NCBI GenBank assembly: GCA_050014755.1
Contig: JBEKCS010000029.1
Span: 1-45,574, forward strand
Length of the DNA stretch: 45,574 nucleotides
Direction: 5' to 3'
Source of the DNA: Bog-756 sp050014755
GTDB lineage: Bacteria > Actinomycetota > Acidimicrobiia > Acidimicrobiales > RAAP-2
Part shown: piece by piece, positions 34,354 through 42,417 of the stretch
How positions within the stretch are numbered: position 1 is the stretch's first letter
Layout: every line of letters starts with the position of its first letter
Notes under the pieces: model-generated
Told to the model about the DNA's origin: nothing
Database searches by the model: none
The model's input: the letters and a program-made list of their open reading frames with translations, nothing else
Program-made: the position numbers and the translations under genes

Positions 34354-34805
34354 CGTTCTCCTCGTTGTGTATCGGTGCGATCTCCATGCGTGCACCTGCC
34401 GACGACCACCGCGGCGGCAAAGGTCGCCTCGTGCGACACGCTGACCGAGAACTCGTCGATCCCGGCTTCGACGGCCAGATCCGCGGCCAGTCCGGAAAGA
34501 TGGATCTCGCACCATCCTCCCCTCATTCGGTGTAATTCGATACTACGCCACTCTGGCTGGACTTCGACAGGCCGGAGCACCTTGATCACCGCCTCCTTGG
34601 CCGCGAACCGGGCCGCCAACGAGTCCATCGCGTACTGTGGCGCCCCTGCGCCTCCCCGGCCCTCCCGTCGGCAGCAGGCGATCTCGTGCGAGGTGAATAT
34701 CCGCTGCACGTACCGATCGCCGAACCGCTGCACCGAGTTCGCGACGTCGTCGACAGCCACCACGTCGAGGCCGATCCGAAGGGTCCCCGAGACCATGTCG
34801 CTCAT
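34350..34805 (-). CDS. Holo-ACP synthase-type 4'-phosphopantetheinyl transferase
   Basis: This 151-residue AcpS-type enzyme would transfer the phosphopantetheine arm from CoA to a carrier-protein serine. The Mg-binding aspartate lies in LRIGLDVVAVDDV (Asp14) and the second signature is RFAAKEAVIKVL (Glu71, F-A-x-K-E-A). The C-terminal part FSVSVSHEATFAAAVVV is also standard. It is somewhat longer than housekeeping AcpS (about 125). Its start at 34805 overlaps the glycosyltransferase stop by four bases and its stop overlaps the carrier protein start by four bases. That tight packing marks it as the dedicated activator of the adjacent carrier rather than the general fatty-acid AcpS. Confidence 0.92.
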   Translation of the reverse strand: MSDMVSGTLRIGLDVVAVDDVANSVQRFGDRYVQRIFTSHEIACCRREGRGGAGAPQYAMDSLAARFAAKEAVIKVLRPVEVQPEWRSIELHRMRGGWCEIHLSGLAADLAVEAGIDEFSVSVSHEATFAAAVVVGRCTHGDRTDTQRGER

Positions 34806-36007
34806 GACGCGACCGCCCGTCGGTGAGTTCGGGTCGCACCGGCGCACACCGATGCGTAGAGGTCCCGGTACCGTCCGGCGATGATCGGCCAGGCGAACTC
34901 CTCAACCCGCGCCCGTCCCGCTTCGGCGATCGACTGCCGGAGGGTGTTGTCGGAGAGAATCCGTTCGAGCACCCCGGCCACGGCCGCCGTGTCGAAGGGA
35001 TCCACGAGAAGGCCGTCCTCACCGTCCCGGATGAACTCGGGGGCACCGCCACGGTTGGTGGCGACCACCGCGGTTCCGGCCCGCCATCCCTCGAGGACGA
35101 CGATGCCGAACGGCTCGAGCCGGCTCGGCATCACGAACACCGCGGCGCCGGCCATGGCCTCCGCCACCTGTTCGCGAGTCAGACGGCCGACGAAGTGGAC
35201 GCGAGCGGCGATCCCCGACTCCTCCGCCTGGGCTTCGAGGTCCACGAGAGCGGGACCCGTACCACCGATCACCAGATCGGCGGTACGCAGGGTGGGGTCC
35301 ATCGCCGCGTAGCCGGACAACAGGAGGTCGAAACCCTTCTTCTCCACGACCCTCCCCAGGGCGAGCACGTAAGGTGCGCCGCCGAGGCGACCGGCCAGCG
35401 ACTCTCCGGCGGTCATCGGTCCGTCTCCCTTTCCGTCGAGGGCCACCCCGTTGGGGATGACCGTGCCACGCCCGGGGCTCAGGCCGAAGCGGGTCACGGC
35501 GTCGTCCAGGGTGAACGCCGAGCACGCAGTGACCGCGGACGCCATGCGCAGCCCGGAGCGCAGGCTCGCCCGCAACACTTGGGAGATGTCGAAGATGTCC
35601 GCGTCGTCCATCAGAGTCTCGCCCTGGAGGGTGACCACCAACGGCACGCCGGTGATCCGGGCGAGTGCCGCGGCGTAGGCACCGTTGGGTCCGAAGCACT
35701 GGACGTGGATCAGGTCGGGTCGGAAGGTCGTCACCGCCCGTCGCAGGGACCGCATGGTCTTCCACCCGGTCGTCGCCGTGTGGGATACGGCGGCCCAGTT
35801 GGTGGCGGGCAGTGGCATCGGGAACCGGCGGACGACGAGACCGTCGCGGACCTCCACCGTCTCGGGGTCACGATCACTGGGAATGCCGGTCCACACCTCG
35901 ACCTCGTCACCGGCGGCGACGAGCGCCAGAGCCAGGTGCCGGGTCAGCTCCTCCACCCCGCCGACCGACGGCGGGTAGGCGCTCGGGACGAGGGCGATCC
36001 TGGTCAT
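34802..36007 (-). CDS. GT4 family glycosyltransferase, first gene of the aminoacyl-carrier operon
   Basis: This 401-residue GT-B glycosyltransferase begins RIALVPSAYPPSVGGVEELT, the usual acceptor-domain start with the GGVE loop. The donor domain has VLALGRVVEKKGFDLLLSGY, LVIGGTGPALVDLEAQAE, VHFVGRLTREQVAEAMAGA and SRLEPFGIVVLEGWRAG, with the sugar-nucleotide-binding Glu. It likely transfers a hexose; which one is unknown. The ATG at 36007 is preferred to a GTG three codons earlier, and GGTGG lies just upstream. Its stop overlaps the phosphopantetheinyl transferase start, so the glycosyltransferase and the aminoacyl-carrier genes are one operon. This is the main reason to link the aminoacyl group with a glycan. 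Confidence 0.9.
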   Translation of the reverse strand: MTRIALVPSAYPPSVGGVEELTRHLALALVAAGDEVEVWTGIPSDRDPETVEVRDGLVVRRFPMPLPATNWAAVSHTATTGWKTMRSLRRAVTTFRPDLIHVQCFGPNGAYAAALARITGVPLVVTLQGETLMDDADIFDISQVLRASLRSGLRMASAVTACSAFTLDDAVTRFGLSPGRGTVIPNGVALDGKGDGPMTAGESLAGRLGGAPYVLALGRVVEKKGFDLLLSGYAAMDPTLRTADLVIGGTGPALVDLEAQAEESGIAARVHFVGRLTREQVAEAMAGAAVFVMPSRLEPFGIVVLEGWRAGTAVVATNRGGAPEFIRDGEDGLLVDPFDTAAVAGVLERILSDNTLRQSIAEAGRARVEEFAWPIIAGRYRDLYASVCAGATRTHRRAVAS

Positions 36008-36106
36008 GACGGCCACCGGGTGGAATCCAGGGTGCGCACCGCCGTCGGATCGGTGGTGGGTGTCGGGGCACCGGCGGGCGAGGGCGAGGGGGTCAAGGTG
36101 GCGATC

Positions 36107-37150
36107 TTACGAAACCTGAGGGTTGAGCCAGGGCGCAACGGCAGTGAGCGTCGCTCCGGATGGCTCGGGAGCGAGCGTGCTCCAGTCGCCGACCCCGGGT
36201 GACCAGTAGTTCGAGAAGGCCGATGCGTACCAACCGGAGAGGTATCCCTGCTCGGCGCAGTCGCATTCCGGAGCCCAGCTCGGCGGGTAGATGCCCAGGA
36301 TCGACTCGATCTGCGCATGGCCCGCCTGTGGCTCCACATAGGCGGCGTCCACCTCGTGGCCGATCTCGAACGCGATGATGCCGGCGAGTTGGTCCACCGA
36401 TTCGCCGGGGAAGACGTAGAGGGTCGATGTCCCCCCCGGCTGGCCCCACGTGAAGCTGGTGTTGCCGTAGAAGCCCGGTGACGGCGCGTCGGTGATCGGG
36501 AGGAAGATGATCGAGTAGCCCGGAATCTGGCGCCAGGGGTACCGGACCAGGGTGAGTGCGGCCGCCCCCAGAGCCTCGGGAGTGGTCGGGACGGTGGTCG
36601 GCGTCGTGGTCACCACGACAGCGGCAGGCGCGACCGGAGTCGTGGTCGGGACGGTTGTCGGCACCGTGGTCGGCGTCGTCGTCGGTGTGGTGGTCGGCGC
36701 CGTGGCGGATGACCCAGCGAGGAGCGTCGGTGGTTGGGTGCCGGTCCTCACGGTGTCCGCCGACGGAGCGGCCTGCGCGACGAACGTCGGGGTCGGCCGG
36801 ACGGGGCGACCACCATTCGAGACGAGGAGACCGGCGCCGGCCACCATGGCGGCCACGAGCAGGACGATGGCGATCTCGATCCGCATCAGCCCGCGGCGGG
36901 GGGGATAGCTCGTCCGGGCCAGAACCGCCCGCAGTCCGGACCGGCGACGGTCGCTCCCGATGTACCCGTCGGAAATCACCAGGTGCGGATCGTCGAGTTC
37001 GTTCAGGACGCCCGCGGCCGACGTCGTCGTGGTCGGGACGGCCACCGGGATCCCGGCCCCGACATCGATGACGTCCTGGAGGTCCCTCCACATGGCGAAC
37101 GGGTCCACGGGCGTCTCGTCGAGCTCCGAGTCGCCCGCCACCAACGTCAT
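36107..37150 (-). CDS. Membrane-anchored protein with degenerate zinc-metalloprotease-like domain
   Basis: The product has 347 residues. The cytoplasmic part (about 1-85) includes DPHLVISDGYIGSDRRR. One membrane helix (IEIAIVLLVAAMVAGAGLLV) is followed by a Thr/Pro/Val linker of about 70 residues (TTTPTTVPTT type). The external domain has RYPWRQIPGYSIIFLPI, STLYVFPGESVDQLAGIIAF, and FEIGHEVDAAYVE. In related secreted actinobacterial domains the last segment reads HExGH, a zinc-binding motif. Here the first His is Phe, so protease activity is doubtful. A cysteine pair is present in PECDCAEQ. The ATG at 37150 has AGGGGAC upstream. It shares the GYIG-x-DRRR motif with the next gene upstream. Confidence 0.7.
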   Translation of the reverse strand: MTLVAGDSELDETPVDPFAMWRDLQDVIDVGAGIPVAVPTTTTSAAGVLNELDDPHLVISDGYIGSDRRRSGLRAVLARTSYPPRRGLMRIEIAIVLLVAAMVAGAGLLVSNGGRPVRPTPTFVAQAAPSADTVRTGTQPPTLLAGSSATAPTTTPTTTPTTVPTTVPTTTPVAPAAVVVTTTPTTVPTTPEALGAAALTLVRYPWRQIPGYSIIFLPITDAPSPGFYGNTSFTWGQPGGTSTLYVFPGESVDQLAGIIAFEIGHEVDAAYVEPQAGHAQIESILGIYPPSWAPECDCAEQGYLSGWYASAFSNYWSPGVGDWSTLAPEPSGATLTAVAPWLNPQVS

Positions 37151-37257
37151 CGCGTCCCCTGTCGTCGCCTTCCCCATACCGGAAAATCGGCAGATCGCCA
37201 CGTCAACTGAAGACCTCGGGGACAACCGGCGACCCCGCCCGGATCGGGAAGTGAGGC

Positions 37258-38205
37258 TCAGGCGTCGTTCGGCGACGGACCGGGCGTGCCCGCAGTGGAC
37301 CCGCCGGACCCGGACCCGGACCCGGACCCGGAGTCACCTTTGGCGGCCCGGGCCGCCTGCCGGGCTGCCTGCCGGGCTGCCTGGGCTGCCTCCCGGGCGG
37401 CCTGGGCCTGTGCTCGGGCGGCGGCCTGGGCGGCACGGTTCTGTGCAGCGGCGGCCTGGGCGGCGGCGTGCGCCTCCTGGGCCTGGGCGAGGGCGGCGGC
37501 GTGCTGGGTAGCAGCGATCTGGGCGGCCTGCTGGCGGGCCTGCTGCGCGACCTGCTCCTCCGACCCCTGCTGGGCCGGTGCCGCGGCAGTCGCACCCTCG
37601 GCGGACGGCGACCCCACTGCCGAACCGGGGTCGGAGGTCGAACCGGTCGGGCCGGCTACTGCACCGGACGCCTCTGCCCGGGCGAGAGCCCGTTGGTAGG
37701 CCGCCTCGGCATGCGCCTTCTGTCGGGCGCTGGCCGTGAACTTGTGGACGGGACGCCCCGCTGCCTCGGTCTGGGTACCCGCTGCTCCTGCCGCCGGCGT
37801 CGACGACGGACTCGCCGCCACCGGCGGAACCGAGCGTGACGAGATGATGGTCAGTGGGGCCACCACGACGGCGGTGAGGAACACCACCAGCATGATCCGG
37901 CGGAGCCACAGAGGACTGCCCGGAGGCGGAGCGGCCGAGCGGTCGTAGCGGCGGCGGTCCGGACCGATGTACCCGGGGGAGATGATGAGCGACGGGTCAT
38001 AGAGGTCGGCCACCGACTCGGCGGTGACGACGATCTCGATGTCCTCGGGTCGGACCACCTGCGCCCGTCGGAGCAGTGTGACCCCGGAGGAACGGGGTAC
38101 CACCCCTGGGGTGTCATCCCCGTGGTCAGTACCTCCCTCAGGTGCCAGCAGTTCTGCTACCCCTGGGGACCGAACGTGCCCCTGCCCAAACATCAACGGG
38201 AGCAT
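37258..38205 (-). CDS. Membrane protein with long Ala/Gln-rich coiled-coil tail
   Basis: The product has 315 residues. A cytoplasmic N-terminus contains DPSLIISPGYIGPDRRRYD. One membrane helix (IMLVVFLTAVVVAPLTIIS) follows. An external region begins with a Pro/Ser/Ala-rich linker and continues as about 110 residues rich in Ala and Gln (for example QQARQQAAQIAATQHAAALA), which should form a coiled coil. It ends in a Ser-Gly stretch encoded by a 6-bp tandem repeat (about 37305-37332). The N-terminal motif is shared with the protein encoded just downstream. The start is uncertain: ATG at 38205 is used, and ATG 38193 and GTG 38211 are possible. The function is unknown; its location suggests a role in glycan assembly or export, or in cell-surface structure. 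Confidence 0.65.
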   Translation of the reverse strand: MLPLMFGQGHVRSPGVAELLAPEGGTDHGDDTPGVVPRSSGVTLLRRAQVVRPEDIEIVVTAESVADLYDPSLIISPGYIGPDRRRYDRSAAPPPGSPLWLRRIMLVVFLTAVVVAPLTIISSRSVPPVAASPSSTPAAGAAGTQTEAAGRPVHKFTASARQKAHAEAAYQRALARAEASGAVAGPTGSTSDPGSAVGSPSAEGATAAAPAQQGSEEQVAQQARQQAAQIAATQHAAALAQAQEAHAAAQAAAAQNRAAQAAARAQAQAAREAAQAARQAARQAARAAKGDSGSGSGSGSGGSTAGTPGPSPNDA

Positions 38206-38311
38206 CGGCACCGCCCGCGGCTATCTGAAGCCGGCAACTGCGCTGCAACTTCCGCGCCGGTGGGACGGCCGATCCGGCCCGACCCGGTCCGGGCCGGTCA
38301 GCTGCGGGGCA

Positions 38312-39364
38312 TCACACGGGGAGGCCGAGGGAGCGGTAGACGTCGGCAGTGGCCAGCGCGGTCCGGCTCCACGTCAGATCGGCTACGGCCTTTCGACCTC
38401 GGTCCGCCAGCTCGGTCCGCCGTCCCTCGTCGCCCAGCAGAGCGCCGAGGGTGTCGGCCAGTCCCGCGATGTCGCCGGGAGTGAAGGTGGCAGCCCCGTC
38501 ACCAACCACCTCGGACACGGCCGGCACCGGTGTCGAGACGACGGCCGCTCCGCACGCCATGGCCTCGACCGGGGGAAGACCGAACCCCTCGTAGCGCGAC
38601 GCGTAGCCCACCAGTGCGGCGGCGCCGTACAGACCGGGAAGATCCCCCGTGGGCACGTGTCCGATCTCGGTCACCGACCCCGGCGCACGGCTGGCCCACA
38701 GACCGTGTCCAGTGATCACCAGGGGTACGCCGGCCAGCCGGCAGGCCTCGGCCAATGTTGCGAGGTCCTTGCGGGGCTCGATGTTCCCGACATGGAGCAC
38801 GAAGACCTCGGGCAGGGCATACCGGTCCCGGACCCGGGCCACTTCGGCCTCGTCGGGCGGGACCATGTCGGGACTGGGTGCCTCGTGCACCACGACGGCA
38901 TCACGACCGGTCAGCGCCCGCACCCGTTCCGCGGTGAACCCGGAGACGGCCACGACAACGTCGGCCCGGCGCAGCGCGGCACGGACGAGCAGGCGCTCAC
39001 CGGCAACCCGATGCCGGGGGAACGCCCATGGGACGTCGAAGATGGCCATATCGTGCACGGTCGCCACCCGGAGGCCGGTCCCACGCAACGGAAGGTCGAC
39101 GTCCAGCCCGTGGGTGAGGTCGGCGGGGCCGAATCCCCGAGCGCCGGCGATCGCCCTCCGGACCCCGTGCGACTCCGCCACCACCATCGGTGCGACGCCT
39201 TCGGGAAGGAGCTCGCGTCCGCCGGGGCGAACGGCTGCCACCAGCTGGGCGTCCACCACCGGCACCAGCGAACCGAGGAGTTCCCGGATGTAGGTGCTCA
39301 CTCCCCCGCCACGGGGGTCCAGCGGGAGGGCGTTGAAGACGATGCGCGGGCGGGTGGTCACCAC
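38312..39364 (-). CDS. GT4 family glycosyltransferase
   Basis: This 350-residue GT-B enzyme begins RIVFNALPLDPRGGGVSTYI. The acceptor domain has DLTHGLDVDLPL and VATVHDMAIFDVPWAFP, a pattern common in mannosyl- and rhamnosyl-transferases of the WbaZ/MtfB type. The donor domain has VLHVGNIEPRKDLATLAEAC, LVITGHGLWASRAP and SRYEGFGLPPVEAMACGAAV. The start is GTG 39364 or the adjacent GTG 39361. It follows the O-antigen-ligase-like gene by about 20 bp on the same strand, so both are in one operon. The donor sugar cannot be assigned with confidence. Confidence 0.9.
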   Translation of the reverse strand: MVTTRPRIVFNALPLDPRGGGVSTYIRELLGSLVPVVDAQLVAAVRPGGRELLPEGVAPMVVAESHGVRRAIAGARGFGPADLTHGLDVDLPLRGTGLRVATVHDMAIFDVPWAFPRHRVAGERLLVRAALRRADVVVAVSGFTAERVRALTGRDAVVVHEAPSPDMVPPDEAEVARVRDRYALPEVFVLHVGNIEPRKDLATLAEACRLAGVPLVITGHGLWASRAPGSVTEIGHVPTGDLPGLYGAAALVGYASRYEGFGLPPVEAMACGAAVVSTPVPAVSEVVGDGAATFTPGDIAGLADTLGALLGDEGRRTELADRGRKAVADLTWSRTALATADVYRSLGLPV

Positions 39365-39383
39365 GGCCGGGCCCCGGGCCGGG

Positions 39384-40856
39384 TCACCCGGTCGGACCGG
39401 GTCGGACGGGCCGTCGCGCCGTCCGGGACGCCGGACCGCCCAGCACCGGGTCGCCGGACTCGGCTCCGTCCCCGGTGGATCCATTCCGGCGGGCCGCCCG
39501 CGTCCACCGGCGGAAGGTGTCGCGACCCGCTCCGGAACCGTGGGGCACGACAGCCAGGTCCGGAACGTGCTCGGCGCGGGGATCGGCGTCGGCCATGCCG
39601 AGGGAGATCCCGGCGATGATAAACGGGGTGATGGAGAGCGCACCGATCCAGAAGATGTCGAAGAGGCCGTCGACGTAATGGGCCATGAGCACGACCAGGC
39701 CGAGGGTGCCGTACACACGGGGTAACCCGGACATGGTCCGCATCGTCATGACGACCATGAAGAAGAAGGCCAGCGATCCGATGATCCCGGTGGACGCCAG
39801 ATTGTCGACCAGGGAGTTCGGTGGGGCGGTGACGGTGACGAACTGGGGAAGGTTGTAGAACCGCATCCCGAGACCGAGCCAGGGGCTCTGATGCCACACG
39901 TGGACGGCGGCCCCGATCTGGCCGAACCGGATGGCCACCGAATTGAATTTCGGGTTGTTCCGGAATGCCAGCGCGAAGCTGTAGTACACCAGCCCGACGG
40001 CCGGGACGACGATGAAGATGATCAGCTTCGAGCGGCGGCGGACCTCGGAATTGAGGAGCATGGCGGTCACGATGGCCAGCACGGCCAGGATGGCGGCCTG
40101 GCGGGACTGGGACGCGAGGAGCCCGAGCACGCACAACCCCTCGATGATCCGGGCCTCGACTTTGGGGATCCGTGCCCACGAGGGGTTCAGCTGGGCGACC
40201 ACGACGGCGACCCACATGACCGCCCCGACCGCGTTCTTCTGGTAGACCCCCCACTGGGCCGGCTGGAAGTGCAGTGCGACGGAGTGCTCGAGAGCCACCA
40301 GTGCCAGGGCGCCCGCACCCCACAGGTAGAGGCGCAGCGCCGTGCGGGCCCGTCCGTGGGAGGCGATGACCCATCCGACCAGCGTGCTGCCGGCCAGGTA
40401 GGAGAACCGGTGGAACCATTCGATGACGTCGCCCTTGAACGGATGGACGACGACGACCAGGACCAGGACCGCCTGATACCAGACGATCCCCCGGAGGAAC
40501 CGCTTCAGGTGGAGCGCCGTTCGCCACTCGATGTGGAAGAGGCAGATCAGCGCACCCACGAATACCAGCAGATCGGCCACACTGAGATTGGTGCTCGCTC
40601 CTCCTACCCGTTGAATGAGGATGGATCCGGGCAGCACGACGACGGCGACGAGGATCGGATCGGCCACGAAGACACCGAAGGCGAAGACGAGGAAGGCGAC
40701 GGCCAACCCGGCGATCACGTTCACCCCCACCGTGACCCCCGCCACCGCGGCCGCGGCCGCCACCGTCGTCCATGCCAGGGCCCGGCCGGCCAACTGGTCG
40801 AACCGCCACCGGTCGGGTGCGAAACGGGTCCGACGGGATGGGAGACTGGAGCTCAT
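39384..40856 (-). CDS. O-antigen ligase/polymerase-like membrane protein
   Basis: This 490-residue protein has about eleven hydrophobic helices. The early helices include VAGVTVGVNVIAGLAVAFLV, and the segment SVADLLVFVGALICLFH is typical of this family. The extracellular loop between late helices has AFRNNPKFNSVAIRFGQI and SPWLGLGMRFYNLPQF. The sequence HQSPWLGLGMRFYN plus PPNSLVDNLASTGIIGSL is the Wzy/WaaL signature region (G-x-G-x... P-H/N-N-x-x). It should join or polymerise lipid-linked repeat units outside the membrane. The charged C-terminal 60 residues are cytoplasmic. The ATG at 40856 is the only sensible start. A minus-strand TACGAT (40930-40925) could be its -10 box. Confidence 0.87.
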   Translation of the reverse strand: MSSSLPSRRTRFAPDRWRFDQLAGRALAWTTVAAAAAVAGVTVGVNVIAGLAVAFLVFAFGVFVADPILVAVVVLPGSILIQRVGGASTNLSVADLLVFVGALICLFHIEWRTALHLKRFLRGIVWYQAVLVLVVVVHPFKGDVIEWFHRFSYLAGSTLVGWVIASHGRARTALRLYLWGAGALALVALEHSVALHFQPAQWGVYQKNAVGAVMWVAVVVAQLNPSWARIPKVEARIIEGLCVLGLLASQSRQAAILAVLAIVTAMLLNSEVRRRSKLIIFIVVPAVGLVYYSFALAFRNNPKFNSVAIRFGQIGAAVHVWHQSPWLGLGMRFYNLPQFVTVTAPPNSLVDNLASTGIIGSLAFFFMVVMTMRTMSGLPRVYGTLGLVVLMAHYVDGLFDIFWIGALSITPFIIAGISLGMADADPRAEHVPDLAVVPHGSGAGRDTFRRWTRAARRNGSTGDGAESGDPVLGGPASRTARRPVRPGPTG

Positions 40857-41156
40857 CGTGTCGACGGGAAGTGGGTCATGGGGCCTCGGGGTGCCTCGGG
40901 TGCAACACGACGTACCTGTAGTGCATCGTAGCGGCCAGGTGGCGCGTTCCCGTGCCTGCGACGACCGGCGGACTGCGCTCGAACGACTCTGCGGGTGGCG
41001 CAGGTGCATCTCAAGGTCTTCGGTACATTTGTCGACGCTAGAAGTACTCCGGGGAAGCACCTCGGCACGCCTGGCTCCGGACACGGTGGCACGGCTCGAT
41101 CTCCAGGACGACCCTACGTGGCCACGACAGTCGAACAGCAGTGTGGACAGGCGACC
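40857..41156. other. Divergent promoter region between ligase and glycosyltransferase genes
   Basis: No gene is seen in these 300 bp. It separates the leftward O-antigen-ligase-like gene from the rightward glycosyltransferase. A TACGAT at 40930-40925 on the minus strand is a candidate -10 box; nothing clear is seen for the plus strand. An alternative upstream start of the glycosyltransferase (GTG 41118) would shorten it. Confidence 0.45.
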
Positions 41157-42323
41157 GTGACGACCGCCCCACCGTCCGGCGCGTCGATCGTGGTGTGCTC
41201 TCTCGAGGAGTGGGGAGCGGTGCGCCGCCGCATGCGGATCATGGTCGACGAGCTGGTGGACATGGACCCGTCGCTGCGCGTGCTGTACGTCGCCCCGGCG
41301 GTGGACATCCCGTTCGAGTTGCGTAACGGCCGGGTCGCCGGAATCAGCCGGCCCCGGTTCGAACAGGTCCATCCCCGCGTCCATGTCCTGCGCCCCCGCA
41401 AATGGCTCCCCCGGTCCCTCGGCCCCGCCGCTGACCGGTCGCTCGGTCGCCAGGTGGCCCGGGCCGTCGACGACCTGGGACTGACCGATCCGCTGGTCTG
41501 GGTCAATGACGCCTCCTACGCCCGGTTCGCCCTGTCCACCGGCTGGCCCACGGTCTACGACGTCACCGACGACTGGCTCCTCGCACCCCTTCCACCGCGC
41601 CAGGAGGCCCGACTGCGGACCGACGACGATCTCCTGCTCGCCGGGAGCGGAGCGGTGGTCGTGTGCTCGCCCGACCTGGCCCGGACCCGCGGGGCCCGTC
41701 GGGACGTCGACCTGATCCCGAACGGCGTCGACGTCGACCTGTTCACCCGCCCCCAGCCCCGACCCGAGGTGCTGCCGACCAGCCCCGTCGCCGTCTATGT
41801 AGGCACACTCCACGAGGAGCGGATCGACATTCCCCTGCTCCTGGCACTCGCCGAGGCCCGTCCGGACGTCCAGATCGCGCTCGTCGGACCGGACAGCCTG
41901 GGCCCGGCCGCGTCCGCCCAGCTCGCCGACGTGGCGACCATCCACCTGCTCGGGCCCCAGCCCTACGACCAGGTCCCGGGCTTCCTCCAGCACGCCGACC
42001 TGGTGGTGATCCCCCACCTGGTCAACCCCTTCACCGAGAGCCTCGACCCGATCAAGGCCTACGAGTGCATCGTGGCCGGTCGTCCGACGGTGGCCACACC
42101 GGTGGCCGGCTTCCGCGACCTGGGGGACCCGGTCGTCGTGTGCGACCGCACCGAGTTCGTCGCCGTCGCGTCCGGTCTGCTCGACTCGGCTGCGGACCCG
42201 GCTACGACGCCAGCACCCACTCCGGGAGCGGCAACACGTGTTGCGGTCGCATCGTGGCGCGACCGGGCCGAATCCATGGACGCCGTGATGCGGCGGGTCC
42301 GCAACGAATCCGGAGCGGCATGA
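41157..42323 (+). CDS. GT4-like glycosyltransferase
   Basis: This 388-residue GT-B-fold protein begins ASIVVCSLEEWGAVRRRMRI, then PRKWLPRSLGPAADRSLGR and VWVNDASYARFALSTGWP. The donor half has VVVCSPDLARTRGA, DVDLIPNGVDVDLF, VAVYVGTLHEERIDIPLLLA and HLVNPFTESLDPIKAYECIV, with the conserved late Glu in YEC. The type with VYDVTDDW resembles TuaH-like glycosyltransferases of wall polysaccharides. GTG 41157 is chosen; GTG 41118 is an alternative. The C-terminal 40 residues are Ala/Pro-rich. It precedes the tyrosine kinase gene by about 95 bp in the same direction, so the two may form an operon. Confidence 0.85.
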   Translation: MTTAPPSGASIVVCSLEEWGAVRRRMRIMVDELVDMDPSLRVLYVAPAVDIPFELRNGRVAGISRPRFEQVHPRVHVLRPRKWLPRSLGPAADRSLGRQVARAVDDLGLTDPLVWVNDASYARFALSTGWPTVYDVTDDWLLAPLPPRQEARLRTDDDLLLAGSGAVVVCSPDLARTRGARRDVDLIPNGVDVDLFTRPQPRPEVLPTSPVAVYVGTLHEERIDIPLLLALAEARPDVQIALVGPDSLGPAASAQLADVATIHLLGPQPYDQVPGFLQHADLVVIPHLVNPFTESLDPIKAYECIVAGRPTVATPVAGFRDLGDPVVVCDRTEFVAVASGLLDSAADPATTPAPTPGAATRVAVASWRDRAESMDAVMRRVRNESGAA

Positions 42324-42417
42324 GCGTCGACCAGTGCCATGCCGGTGAGGTGGCACAGCTCGTCCCCGTGCGCCCGTATCCTTGTTCCAGTCCCCACCCG
42401 CCGAAAGCGAGTCCCCG

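Noticed and set aside
36590..36710. Repetitive GTCGTCGGCGTGGT-like DNA that could be taken for a tandem-repeat or CRISPR-like element
   Set aside because: It is imperfect, has no spacers, and encodes the Thr/Pro/Val linker of the membrane protein on the minus strand.
37305..37332. 6-bp tandem repeat (CGGACC units)
   Set aside because: It encodes the Ser-Gly tail of the coiled-coil protein; copy number may vary, but no separate element is needed to explain it.
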